NCBI GenBank assembly: GCA_964554185.1
Contig: CAZKNJ010000001.1
Coordinates: 1-64,000 of the forward strand
Length of the DNA: 64,000 nucleotides
DNA from: CAZKNJ01 sp964554185
GTDB lineage: Bacteria > 4484-113
Reading direction: 5' to 3'
Shown: piece by piece, positions 7,365 through 15,303 of the stretch
Layout: every line of letters begins with the position of its first letter
Position numbering within the stretch: the stretch's first letter is position 1
Made by a program: the position numbers and the translations under genes
Notes under the pieces: model-generated
Told to the model about the DNA's origin: nothing
Seen by the model: only the letters and a program-made list of their open reading frames with translations
Databases searched by the model: none

Positions 7365-8402
7365 ATGATTGACCGGGGTGCAATTGCGCTGAGCATCGCG
7401 GCAGTCCTGTTGCTGGCGGCCGCTCCGCCGTCAGCCGCCTACGATGAGCTCTACACCGATTATCCGCTGATCACGGTGGACGGCTTGTTAAACTCGGGGA
7501 CGTTGAGCACCTGGCCAGAAAGCGCGAGTGCTTTTTGCTGCAACCCGGCAGCGACCTCAACTACTTTGCTTCCATTCCTTTCGCACAACCATTCCGGCCG
7601 CCATTTCCCCTCCGAAGATGGCGGCCCGGAGATGGACCAACTGGACAACGACTTCGAGTCGGTAGTTCTGCCGCTTCCGCTGGGCTCGTTCGCCCTTGGC
7701 TTCAGCCTGTTCGATGAACAGGGATATGACTTCACCAATCACCCGCCGGGCTGGTTCCCTTACAAGCGCGAGCAGGTGAAGGGCGATGAGACCTGGGTGG
7801 CTTATGCGCTTGGTTCGTATCCCTACCGCTATGGCCTCTCATACCGCCGGTTTCAGCGCGCATACTTTCCCGAACGGTCGCTGGCTCCTGCGCTAGGCAT
7901 GCACCGGCCCCAGTCCTTCCCAGAAGCTCTGATCAGCGGGGAAGGCTATGCGCACGGCTGGCTGGCCGGATTGCCCTGGCTGCGGGCGGCGTCATCGCGT
8001 TCCCAGCTGGACATGCGCAGACTTGCTCTCCCGGTGGGAGTTGCCGAGGAAGCACGGAAGAAGGAGAAGCGTAGGGGATGGCGGGTGCTGCCCGTGGCCT
8101 GGATGAGCATCGCGAGCGAGTCGCGCAAGACCACGACCTGGCCGCTCTACCAAGCGGGTGGTAAGCCGGAACCGTCCACGGACGAGAGCACCTCGTGGTC
8201 GATCAACGCAAGGCCCTTCGCGTTTCTTGAAGTGGGGTATGGCGAGATGGATGGAAAGCGATCCTGGGGCTGCAAGCTGAAGCTGCCTTTCGCCGGGGTG
8301 AAATACTCCGAAATAAAGGACTACTTGCGAGTAATCACCGGCCAAACGGTTGACTTCTTGGGGGACGTGCACCTCTACGGGGTGGACATAATGCTCTTTT
8401 GA
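7365..8402 (+). CDS. Secreted or outer-membrane hypothetical protein
   Basis: I recognise no family. The 345-residue product begins with a clear signal peptide (hydrophobic stretch IALSIAAVLLLAAAPPSA, cleavage near AYDEL). The mature part is rich in Tyr, Trp, Pro and Gly with alternating patterns, and ends in an aromatic residue (MLF), which would suit an outer-membrane beta-barrel. I infer this and cannot prove it. The start ATG at 7365 lies 4 bases after the tpiA stop. An open frame extends further upstream into tpiA but would remove the signal peptide from the N-terminus. A Lys/Arg-rich loop (EEARKKEKRRGW) lies in the middle. Confidence 0.75.
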   Translation: MIDRGAIALSIAAVLLLAAAPPSAAYDELYTDYPLITVDGLLNSGTLSTWPESASAFCCNPAATSTTLLPFLSHNHSGRHFPSEDGGPEMDQLDNDFESVVLPLPLGSFALGFSLFDEQGYDFTNHPPGWFPYKREQVKGDETWVAYALGSYPYRYGLSYRRFQRAYFPERSLAPALGMHRPQSFPEALISGEGYAHGWLAGLPWLRAASSRSQLDMRRLALPVGVAEEARKKEKRRGWRVLPVAWMSIASESRKTTTWPLYQAGGKPEPSTDESTSWSINARPFAFLEVGYGEMDGKRSWGCKLKLPFAGVKYSEIKDYLRVITGQTVDFLGDVHLYGVDIMLF

Positions 8403-8508
8403 GTGTATGCTGATATATACTAACAACACTCACCGGTCGTGTGAATGTAAGTAATACTATACACCGCACCGTGACTGTGGTACAATAGGGCTTGTATATT
8501 ATACTACG

Positions 8509-8727
8509 GTGGCGGAGATGCGAAACAACTTGGGGGAAATCAGGAGAATGTCCGGGGGTATGACCCAGAAGGAACTGGCTGAAGGTGCAGGGGTCACCCG
8601 CCAGACCATCATTGCTATCGAAAACGGGAGGCACAACCCGTCGGTGAAGCTCGCGTTGAAACTGGCGCGGCTGCTGGCTGTGCGGGTAGAGGACCTCTTT
8701 GCTCTAACGGAGGAAGACTATGAGTAA
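8509..8727 (+). CDS. Small XRE-family transcriptional regulator
   Basis: A 69-72-residue one-domain repressor of the Xre/Cro type: the helix-turn-helix MTQKELAEGAGVTRQTIIAIENG lies in the first half and the typical NPSVKLALKLARLLAVRVEDLF follows. GTG at 8509 and ATG at 8518 are both possible starts; the ATG has GGCGGAG just before it. The last bases overlap the ATG of the downstream membrane gene (8720), so they form one unit. Such pairs of a minimal XRE protein with a DUF2178-like membrane protein recur in Bacteria and Archaea, and the membrane partner is thought to control the regulator. Confidence 0.88.
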   Translation: MAEMRNNLGEIRRMSGGMTQKELAEGAGVTRQTIIAIENGRHNPSVKLALKLARLLAVRVEDLFALTEEDYE

Positions 8728-9502
8728 TCTGAAGGAGACAATCAAGGGGCAAGCGCTGGAGCAGCTGCGCAAGCTCACGGTCTACAACTGGGTGATGATA
8801 GCCTTCACTATCATCATCGTCGTGCTCGGGTTGGCGCTACAGCCTTTGTACCTGCTTCTTCTTGTGTTGCTGGCACTTGCCGGGCCCATGGTGCGTGAAG
8901 TCGGGCTGGCCGACGAGCGGGACGAGCGGGTGACCTTCATCTCGTATCGGAGCAGCCACATTGCGTTCTATATCACTCTGCTGGCCATTGCGGCAGTATT
9001 CATCGGACGGACTCTGGCGCGTGGGCGAGAGATTGAGCCGGAATTCTTCATCCTGCTAATAGTCCCGGTCGCCTTTAAGCTCCTCGCTGCGCTGGGCTTC
9101 ACCTATGATGCCAGGATGCTAGGCTTAGTTATCGGCTATACGACAGGGGTTCTGATTGCGGTACTTGAGGTAGTCCGAAGCGGCTACGCTTTCACTCCGC
9201 AGATGTTCATCCCGCTGCTCATCATCTTGGTTACCGTGGTAGGGCACTGGTACCACAAGCTGTCAGGCAGTCTCTTCCTGTTGCTTGGCATAGGTTACTT
9301 GGTGATGATCACCAGGGACTTCGCGATGGAACCAGGGGTAACACCATTGGCAACACCACTGGCATTCATCTTGCAGGCAATTGCTCTTGGCGTGCCGGTG
9401 CTGCTCGCGGGCCTGCTGCTGTTGTTCTACCGGCGCATGGGCGGGGCCAGCAGTACTGACTTCAATGAGGAAACACCGGAGGAGACTGCCCAGGTGGGTT
9501 AG
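8720..9502 (+). CDS. DUF2178-like multi-pass membrane protein
   Basis: A 260-residue integral membrane protein with about seven to eight predicted helices: two near residues 24-60, a short loop holding DERDERVTFISYRSSH (about 70-85), then further helices to about residue 245, and a short acidic tail. The DERDER...S loop is the signature of DUF2178-type proteins that sit next to small XRE regulators. Its start overlaps the regulator gene by 8 bases. The function is unknown. A membrane-state sensor or antagonist of the adjacent repressor is the usual proposal for such pairs. Confidence 0.75.
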   Translation: MSNLKETIKGQALEQLRKLTVYNWVMIAFTIIIVVLGLALQPLYLLLLVLLALAGPMVREVGLADERDERVTFISYRSSHIAFYITLLAIAAVFIGRTLARGREIEPEFFILLIVPVAFKLLAALGFTYDARMLGLVIGYTTGVLIAVLEVVRSGYAFTPQMFIPLLIILVTVVGHWYHKLSGSLFLLLGIGYLVMITRDFAMEPGVTPLATPLAFILQAIALGVPVLLAGLLLLFYRRMGGASSTDFNEETPEETAQVG

Positions 9503-9526
9503 AGGCAAGAGGAAGACGCCAGCCCG

Positions 9527-10189
9527 TCAGGCATGGAAGCGCCGCCGGCTGCCGTGTACGCGCGCGGCGAATAGCACGGGGTCCGGCGACTGGAAGAAGG
9601 CCTTGCCGGCGACCACTGTGTCCACGCCGAGCTGGCGGAGGGTTTCCAGGTTGTCCTCGCTCACGCCGCCGTCCACTTCGATGGTGAACAGGAGCTCGTG
9701 GTCTTCGCGGAAGGCGTGGAGCTTCTCTATCTTGTGGAACATCGTTTGAATGAAGTCCTGGCCGTAGAAGCCCGGGTCAACGCTCATCAGCAGCACATTG
9801 TCCAGTATCGGAAGTATATCTTCAATCGCGGTCAGCGAAGTCTGCGGATTGATGGCCACACTGGCGATCATGTTGCGCTCCTGCATGCGCCGGATGAGCC
9901 GCGGCGAGTACATCTCAGCTTCAACATGAAACGAGAGCACATCCACGGCGGCTTCCGCTAGGCTGTCAATGTAGTCGCCGGGATTCGTGACCATCAGGTG
10001 AACGTCAAACGGCGTCGTAGTGAGCTTCCTGCATTGGGCAATGATGCTGGGGCCGAAGGTGAGGTTGGGGACGAAGTTACCGTCCATCACGTCAAAGTGC
10101 ACAAACTCGCACCGCGCGCCCTCAATGAGCTTTATCGCCTGCTGCAAGTCGGTGAAGTCGGCGGCGAGGATGGACGGAGCGAGTTTCAT
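9527..10189 (-). CDS. rpe: Ribulose-phosphate 3-epimerase
   Basis: Interconverts ribulose 5-phosphate and xylulose 5-phosphate in the pentose phosphate or Calvin cycle. The 220-residue TIM barrel shows MKLAPSILAADF at the N-terminus, metal ligands in FVHFDVMDGNFVPN, the second Asp in IEVDGGVSEDN (about 170) and the mobile loop MSVDPGFYGQ. The length is standard. The ATG overlaps the stop of the PASTA gene by 4 bases, so the two are co-translated from one mRNA. Linkage of rpe to PASTA/kinase genes is known in other bacteria, where a PASTA kinase, rsgA and rpe often cluster. Confidence 0.96.
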   Translation of the reverse strand: MKLAPSILAADFTDLQQAIKLIEGARCEFVHFDVMDGNFVPNLTFGPSIIAQCRKLTTTPFDVHLMVTNPGDYIDSLAEAAVDVLSFHVEAEMYSPRLIRRMQERNMIASVAINPQTSLTAIEDILPILDNVLLMSVDPGFYGQDFIQTMFHKIEKLHAFREDHELLFTIEVDGGVSEDNLETLRQLGVDTVVAGKAFFQSPDPVLFAARVHGSRRRFHA

Positions 10190-11175
10190 ATCGTGTCCTC
10201 CCGAATCAGGCTGCCGTCGAAGTAAACGCGCACTTTGGCCTTGCCCTGGACCGTGAAGGCCTGCTCGATCAGCTCACCCGGCTTGACGGTCTCATTGAAC
10301 ATCACCTGCCTTCCGAGCGTGTCCTCAATCTCCAACTTGAGGTTTCCCTCCGGCAGGGCGGGTGGAAGCTGGAAGTGGAAGCGGAAGGTGGTTGCGATCT
10401 GTGTGCCCATGGCTTGTGGGATGGCGACCGTGAGGCTTACGCCGGTTCCCGGCTGCACGGGGTTTCCCGCTTCGGGGGACTGGGACAGCACTTCTCCGGG
10501 TAGTGAGGTCTCGGACACAAGGTAAGATACCTTCGCAACGGCCAGGTTGTCGTTGTGCAGGACTTTCTCCGCTTCAGACAAGTGGCGGCCAACCACCGCG
10601 GGAACGGCGACGGTGAACTCCGACTCAGCGGCGGCGATGGTCAGGTCCACTTTGACCGGCGATGTGAACACTTTGCCGACGGGCGGCGACTGGCTGATGA
10701 CCGAGCCTTTGCGGGCCTTCTTGGTGTACACCTTCTTGATCAAGCCGAGCGCCAAGCCGGATTGGTGTATTTCCTCTTGCGCAGCATCAAAGGCCTTGCC
10801 CACGACATCGGGCACCTTCAGGCTGGGCTTCCCCAAGCTGCGTCTCACCCGCACTTTGCGGCCTTCGCGTACAACATCGCCAGGCAGGGGAGACTGGCTG
10901 ATAACCGCGCCGGCGGGGACATCATCCGAATATGCTAACTCCTCGCAGAGGATGCCGAGATTCACGCTGTTCAGTGATTTCTCCGCTTCCTCCACGCTGA
11001 TGCCCACTACATCAGGCACGTTAACTTCCGGAGCCGCACCGCCGGTGAACGACCTGGACACCAAGACCAGCAGATAGCCGACGACAACAATCGCGGCCGC
11101 CGCCAGCAGCAGGATGAAGAAGCCCAGAAGCTGCGAAGCCTTGCGCCTATTGCTCTTGTGGCGTGATAGCGACAT
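10186..11175 (-). CDS. Membrane-anchored PASTA-domain protein without a kinase domain
   Basis: The 329-residue protein has a short basic cytoplasmic N-terminus, one membrane helix (about residues 17-40) and three PASTA repeats outside (starting near VNVPDVVGISVEEAE, LKVPDVVGKAFDAAQ and VAVPAVVGRHLSEAE, each ending in a SQSP element), followed by a C-terminal beta-rich domain of about 80 residues. PASTA modules bind uncrosslinked peptidoglycan in wall-sensing kinases. Here the kinase part is absent, so the protein is either a wall-binding receptor or a split partner of a kinase coded elsewhere (one lies at 25707). A TATAAT box (complement of about 11198-11203) lies about 22 bases before the ATG. 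Confidence 0.88.
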   Translation of the reverse strand: MSLSRHKSNRRKASQLLGFFILLLAAAAIVVVGYLLVLVSRSFTGGAAPEVNVPDVVGISVEEAEKSLNSVNLGILCEELAYSDDVPAGAVISQSPLPGDVVREGRKVRVRRSLGKPSLKVPDVVGKAFDAAQEEIHQSGLALGLIKKVYTKKARKGSVISQSPPVGKVFTSPVKVDLTIAAAESEFTVAVPAVVGRHLSEAEKVLHNDNLAVAKVSYLVSETSLPGEVLSQSPEAGNPVQPGTGVSLTVAIPQAMGTQIATTFRFHFQLPPALPEGNLKLEIEDTLGRQVMFNETVKPGELIEQAFTVQGKAKVRVYFDGSLIREDTI

Positions 11176-11232
11176 TGCGCACCGTCCCCGAAGGCCGTAT
11201 TATAGCGTAAGGCACACTGCGTGCGCTGTGGA

Positions 11233-11261
11233 TTGGCATAGTGTCAACGATGGGCTATACT
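11233..11261 (+). promoter_or_regulatory. Promoter of the yacL-ispD-ispF operon
   Basis: TTGGCA (11233-11238), a 17-base spacer and TATACT (11256-11261) match a sigma-70 promoter well. Only 8 bases separate the -10 box from the ATG at 11270, so transcription would start at or next to the start codon and the message would be leaderless. Confidence 0.7.
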
Positions 11262-11269
11262 CTTCCGAG

Positions 11270-12451
11270 ATGAGAGGTTTCGTCGCCCGGATTTTCTCCA
11301 CCATCCTGGGGGGGCTCATCGGCTTTGCCGTCGCCCTCTACGTGTACAGCCGCTTTGAGGCCCCGTTTGCAAATTGGGCAAATAGCCTCCAGGAATTTAA
11401 GACCTCCATTCCGCCGATATTCGCCGAGAGCAAGGATGTAGCTGAGAGCTTTGCCATCCTGCGGTCGCTCTACCGGTACATCCTGATAGCCTTCTTCGTG
11501 CTAGGGTACTTGATGACGCCGCTGGTGGAGATGGGGCTGGCGGCGGTGAGCAACGGGGTGCAGCGGCTGCTCAAAGGTGTTACGCGGCAGCGCTTCATCG
11601 CAGGCACCATCGGCTTTCTGGGTGGCGTGCTGGTTTCCTTCTTCCTGTTGAACGTCCCGCTGTTCTTCTACCTCAACAGTCTGCCTCAGAACTTCATCAA
11701 CTCGCCCTTTGTAATGGTGCTGGTGAATGCTCTGTTCCTGCTGACCTTCGGGTATATCGGTGGCTTCATAACCACAACCATCTTCTACCCGACCAGCAGC
11801 CGCGAGAGCATCCTCTCGCAGTACGAAGTGGAGGTGAAGCCGCGCATCCTGGACACGTCGGTTATCATTGACGGGCGCATCACCGAGATTGTACGCAGCG
11901 GCTTCCTTTCCGGCCTGATGGTTGTACCCAACTCGGTTATCAGGGAATTGCAGTTGATTGCGGACTCGTCCGACCAGATTAAGCGCAACAAGGGCCGGCG
12001 CGGCCTGGAGATACTCAAGAACCTGCAGGAAAACTCCCCGAATCCCGTCCACATTCTTGACGACAATAAGTACGACAAGGACCACATCGGCGTGGATGAG
12101 CGGCTCATACTCGTTGCGGAAGAACTGGGCGGCGAAGTCGTGACGAACGACTACAATCTCAACCGCGTAGCGGGCATCAAGGATATCAAGGTGCTTAACA
12201 TGAATGAGCTTGCTAATGCGGTGAAGCCGATGGTGATTCCCGGCGAGACTTTGCTTGTCAGCGTGATCCGCGAGGGCAAGGAGTCTGGCCAGGGCGTAGG
12301 CTACCTGGATGATGGGACGATGGTGGTGGTTGAGCAGGGATTGCGGCACATCGGAAGCATCTGCGAGGTTGAGGTCACGTCGATAATGCAGACCGTTGCG
12401 GGCCGCCTGATTTTCGGGCGGGTTCGTAAGGTCGTCAAAGACGAAGTATAA
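11270..12451 (+). CDS. YacL-type PIN/TRAM-domain membrane protein
   Basis: The 393-residue protein has four predicted membrane helices in the first 160 residues, a PIN-type nuclease fold (LDTSVIIDGRI at about 199-209, VVPNSVIREL, GVDERLILVAEELGGEVVTNDYNLN with the later acidic residues) and a C-terminal TRAM segment (PGETLLVSVIREGKESGQGVGYL) expected to bind RNA. PIN-TRAM proteins of this kind usually lie beside ispD and ispF, exactly as here, but their RNA target is unknown. The ATG at 11270 fits the promoter and the family N-terminus. An upstream extension would be read only as an antisense of the PASTA gene. Confidence 0.9.
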   Translation: MRGFVARIFSTILGGLIGFAVALYVYSRFEAPFANWANSLQEFKTSIPPIFAESKDVAESFAILRSLYRYILIAFFVLGYLMTPLVEMGLAAVSNGVQRLLKGVTRQRFIAGTIGFLGGVLVSFFLLNVPLFFYLNSLPQNFINSPFVMVLVNALFLLTFGYIGGFITTTIFYPTSSRESILSQYEVEVKPRILDTSVIIDGRITEIVRSGFLSGLMVVPNSVIRELQLIADSSDQIKRNKGRRGLEILKNLQENSPNPVHILDDNKYDKDHIGVDERLILVAEELGGEVVTNDYNLNRVAGIKDIKVLNMNELANAVKPMVIPGETLLVSVIREGKESGQGVGYLDDGTMVVVEQGLRHIGSICEVEVTSIMQTVAGRLIFGRVRKVVKDEV

Positions 12452-12462
12452 TCCCTACGCCT

Positions 12463-13188
12463 GTGGAAAGAGTAATCAAATCTGATGTGAGCCTGGTTTT
12501 GCTTGCCGGCGGTATTGGTGCGCGCTTCGGAGGGGAGACGCCGAAGCTGTTGATTGAACTCGCCGGCAAGCCCTTGATTTACTATCCACTCAGGACGGCG
12601 CTCTCGCTTGGGTTGTTTGACGAGATTGTGGTTGTCAGCATCGACCGGATTGTCGATCCCGTGAAGGAGATGGTAGCATCGCTGCGCGACGTATCCGAGG
12701 AGTTCATCGGCGATGTCAAGTTCCAGCCATCTGGAAACACGCGCAGCCAATCGGTGGAGAACGGCCTCAGCGTGGTGCAGCACCGCAAGGTCGTTATACA
12801 CGACGCAGACCGCCCGCTCACTTCTCGCGATCTGTTCCGCACCGTTCTGGACGAGGCCAGGCCGGGAACAGGCATTGTCCCCGTTATCAGCCCGCTTGAC
12901 TCAGTACTGAAAGAAAGCGAGGCCGGAAGACCGCCAGAGTATCTTTCCCGCAGTGAGGTTTTTCTCGTGCAGACACCGCAGGCTTTCTATACGAGTGAGC
13001 TTCGCATGGCGCGCGAGCTTATCCGCAACCGCCTGAACAGGTTCAGCGACGATGGGAGCATCTATGTCTCCGGCGGCTACAGAGTTGAGATGGTTCCGGG
13101 CGAGCGGACGAATATGAAACTAACATACCCGGCGGACATGAGGCTGCTTGAAGCGTACTTAGAAGAGCTGAGTGATGATGCAGGCTAA
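12463..13188 (+). CDS. ispD: 2-C-methyl-D-erythritol 4-phosphate cytidylyltransferase
   Basis: Joins CTP and methylerythritol phosphate to CDP-methylerythritol in the MEP pathway. The 241 residues contain the nucleotide-binding loop LLAGGIGARFGGETPK (about 12-27), the VIHDADRPL motif (about 107-115) with the catalytic Asp, VQTPQAF (about 170) and a C-terminal TYPADM. The start is GTG, 11 bases after the yacL stop. A TATAAT lies at 12447-12452 and overlaps that stop, so an internal promoter is possible. The 3' end overlaps ispF by 14 bases. Confidence 0.95.
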   Translation: MERVIKSDVSLVLLAGGIGARFGGETPKLLIELAGKPLIYYPLRTALSLGLFDEIVVVSIDRIVDPVKEMVASLRDVSEEFIGDVKFQPSGNTRSQSVENGLSVVQHRKVVIHDADRPLTSRDLFRTVLDEARPGTGIVPVISPLDSVLKESEAGRPPEYLSRSEVFLVQTPQAFYTSELRMARELIRNRLNRFSDDGSIYVSGGYRVEMVPGERTNMKLTYPADMRLLEAYLEELSDDAG

Positions 13189-14149
13189 GTACCGCATCGG
13201 TACGGGCTTTGATGTACACCGTACGGAAGCCGGCGCCAAGCTAGTGCTGGGTACGGCCGAGATTCCCTCCGACACGGGTCTTGTTTCCGAAACCGACGGC
13301 GATGTTATCTCACACGCGCTGATAGACGCGCTTTTCGCCGCGGCTGGCCTGGGTGACATCGGGGAGCACTTCCCGCCGGACGGTTCGCAGCGAGGACGTT
13401 CAAGCAGGGAGCTGCTTACGCAGGCTATGCGAGAGTTTCGGGCCGCCGGGATGACGCTTGAGCAAGTTGATGTAACGGTGTTCGCTGATTGCGTGCGGTT
13501 GTCGCCGCATTACCGGAGCATCAAAGAAGCACTTGCGGGCCGCACCGGCCTACCTGCTGGCGATATCAGCGTCAAGGCCAGGACGATGGAAGGCCTCGGA
13601 GAAGTGGGTACCGGGAAAGCGATGGCAGCGCTCGTGGTGGTGCTGGCCACTGCGAGCGCCAGGACTGAGCGGGCCACCGCGGAGTCTATGCTGTTTGGCG
13701 AGGATTATCCCCTTGCGCAGATCGGTGAAGTCGCGCCGGGTGTTATTGCAGTCTGTGTGGACGGCGCGAGCCGCGGCAATCCCGGCCCCGCGGCGGCTGC
13801 TGCGATTGGGCGCGACGCCGAAGGTGCAGCGCTGTTTGAGGAAGGGAAGTACCTAGGTGAAGCCACCAGCAATGAAGCCGAGTACTCAGCGGTGCTGCTG
13901 GCGCTGGACTGCTTAGAGAAGGCGGGGGCCCACCGCAGCCGGGTGGTCATACAGCTTGATTCCGCCCTGGTGTTTTCGCAGCTAACTGGCAAGTTCAAGG
14001 TGAAGGACACCCGGATGCGTGAGCTGCACCGGGAAGCGCTCTTACAGCTGCGGTCCTTCGCTGATGTGAAGTTCCGCAAGATCCCCCGTGCAGAGAATAG
14101 CGAAGCAGACATGCTCGCCAATCGCGTACTGAACAATCAGTCGAAGTAA
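13175..14149 (+). CDS. ispF: IspF fused to an RNase HI domain
   Basis: One uninterrupted frame carries two enzymes. Residues 1 to about 160 are 2-C-methyl-D-erythritol 2,4-cyclodiphosphate synthase: GTGFDVHR with the metal-binding Asp and His, DVISHALIDALFAAAGLGDIG with the next His and the D-I-G motif, and the C-terminal RTMEGLGEVGTGKA. After a linker of some 25 residues, residues about 185-320 are a complete RNase HI fold with all four catalytic acids: CVDGASRGNPGP, SNEAEYSAV, VIQLDSALV and NSEADMLAN. The fusion looks genuine since both halves have normal length. The start is ATG 13175 or 13178 inside the end of ispD. The RNase half would remove RNA from RNA-DNA hybrids. Confidence 0.92.
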   Translation: MMQAKYRIGTGFDVHRTEAGAKLVLGTAEIPSDTGLVSETDGDVISHALIDALFAAAGLGDIGEHFPPDGSQRGRSSRELLTQAMREFRAAGMTLEQVDVTVFADCVRLSPHYRSIKEALAGRTGLPAGDISVKARTMEGLGEVGTGKAMAALVVVLATASARTERATAESMLFGEDYPLAQIGEVAPGVIAVCVDGASRGNPGPAAAAAIGRDAEGAALFEEGKYLGEATSNEAEYSAVLLALDCLEKAGAHRSRVVIQLDSALVFSQLTGKFKVKDTRMRELHREALLQLRSFADVKFRKIPRAENSEADMLANRVLNNQSK

Positions 14150-14400
14150 GCTGCTGCATTACCCTCGGCACCGTCACTTCCGGCCGGCAAATCGGGCGGC
14201 AAGTGCATTCTCAGCGCTTCTCTCACCCGGTGAATCCGTCGGTGAACGGTATGAACGCACGTCCCGAGCGATTCGGAAAGCTCGATGAAAGTGAAGTTGT
14301 CAAGATAAACCGCCTCAAACAGCGCGAAGTCGGGTATCGACTCCCTTAGGTTTGCCATAAGCGCGTTGAAATCGTATTCATTCATAGCCGGTATCTTCAT
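14137..14400 (-). CDS. Small sigma-region-4-like helix-turn-helix protein
   Basis: An 87-residue protein whose centre (FTFIELSESLGTCVHTVHRR, then IHRVREALRMHL) matches the helix-turn-helix of sigma factor region 4 or of LuxR/ECF-like DNA-binding domains. There is no region 2, so it is not a complete sigma factor. ATG 14400 and ATG 14385 are both possible starts. The gene lies between the ispF-RNase H fusion, whose end it overlaps by 13 bases, and a divergent LexA-like regulator with which it shares the upstream region. A regulatory partner of that gene is a reasonable guess. Confidence 0.65.
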   Translation of the reverse strand: MKIPAMNEYDFNALMANLRESIPDFALFEAVYLDNFTFIELSESLGTCVHTVHRRIHRVREALRMHLPPDLPAGSDGAEGNAAAYFD

Positions 14401-14445
14401 TGAGATGATAAGAATCGCTTATTGCTTGACGCTGCACCTCAAGGG

Positions 14446-14491
14446 TTGACAACATCCGGTTAACTATTATACCATACTTTACAACCGTATA
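14446..14491 (+). promoter_or_regulatory. Promoter with inverted repeat before the LexA-like gene
   Basis: TTGACA (14446-14451), a 16-base spacer and TATACC (14468-14473) form the best -35/-10 pair in this part of the window. TATAC (14468-14472) and GTATA (14487-14491) form an inverted repeat that overlaps the -10 and the start of the transcript, a natural place for an autorepressor. A GGAGG Shine-Dalgarno lies just before the ATG at 14505. Confidence 0.6.
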
Positions 14492-14504
14492 GTGGAGGCG
14501 CAAA

Positions 14505-15278
14505 ATGAAGCTACGTGAAATCATACGCCGCGGTCGCCTCAAGTTGGGGTTGTCCGGACGGAAACTAGCCGAGGCGTTAGGAGTGTGCCACTCCTATGTC
14601 TCGCAGATTGAGCGCGGCGCCATCAGCCGACCATCGCCCGCGGTGCTTAAGAAACTGGCGGAAGTGCTGCCGGACGTGACCTACTGGGAGTTGTTGGAGA
14701 TGTGCGACTACGCTGAAGGCGACGAAGAGCCATCGCCGATAAGTGCTTCCGATGGAGACTCTGGTCCGGCGGCGCGCCGCATTGAGCTGTTGGTGACCGA
14801 ACTCAAGCAGGTTACGAGCGACCTGCTTCGCGGGCGGATTGAACTTGACCGCGCGGGCGATGACGAGTACCGGCGGGTTCCATGCTTCACGACCATTCCC
14901 GCATCGTTCGGCCTCACGGCGGGCGGCACGGTGCTGGAGTACGACGAGTTTGAGACCATCAAGATTCACGAAAGCAAACTGAACTACGATCCTGCTGCAT
15001 TCGCCTTGCGGGTCAAAGGCGATTCGATGGTTGAGGCGGGAATCCTTGAAGGCGACGTGGTGGTCGTGAGCCCGAACACCGAATACAAAAGCGGTGATAT
15101 CTGTGTGGTGCGGGTCAACGGCAATGAGCACAGTATCAAGCGGGTACTTTCGTTCGGGGACACCGTCGTGCTTCAGCCGTGCAACAGCAAGTACGACCCA
15201 GTCGTGGTTGACGCCGCCAAGCAAGACGAGCTGTTCGTTTACGGGAAGGTCGTGCATGTGGAGAGGTCGCTGAAGTAG
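14505..15278 (+). CDS. XRE-S24 (LexA/CI-like) self-cleaving regulator
   Basis: The 257 residues hold an N-terminal XRE helix-turn-helix (about 12-60), a linker and a C-terminal S24 peptidase-like domain (about 130-255). The catalytic pair is intact: Ser in VKGDSMVEAGILEGD and Lys in HSIKRVL. An Ala-Gly in GLTAGGTV upstream of the catalytic domain is a plausible self-cleavage site. Such proteins repress genes until DNA damage or another signal triggers cleavage. The promoter carries an inverted repeat over the -10, which suggests autoregulation. Compare the regulator at 41338, in which both catalytic residues are lost. Confidence 0.88.
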   Translation: MKLREIIRRGRLKLGLSGRKLAEALGVCHSYVSQIERGAISRPSPAVLKKLAEVLPDVTYWELLEMCDYAEGDEEPSPISASDGDSGPAARRIELLVTELKQVTSDLLRGRIELDRAGDDEYRRVPCFTTIPASFGLTAGGTVLEYDEFETIKIHESKLNYDPAAFALRVKGDSMVEAGILEGDVVVVSPNTEYKSGDICVVRVNGNEHSIKRVLSFGDTVVLQPCNSKYDPVVVDAAKQDELFVYGKVVHVERSLK

Positions 15279-15291
15279 CGTCCACGCGTGC

Positions 15292-15303
15292 TACTATGAC
15301 CGC
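15292..15303 (+). promoter_or_regulatory. Abutting extended -10 of the trmO-like gene
   Basis: TGC-TACTAT (-10 at 15292-15297) lies 6 bases before the ATG at 15304, with no Shine-Dalgarno in between. It matches the leaderless architecture seen at many genes in this window, with a weaker -10. Confidence 0.5.

Noticed and set aside
12447..12462. TATAAT before ispD as its own promoter
   Set aside because: It overlaps the yacL stop codon (GTATAATCC), has no TG extension or -35 and the genes are 11 bases apart, so co-transcription from the yacL promoter explains ispD better. An internal promoter cannot be excluded.
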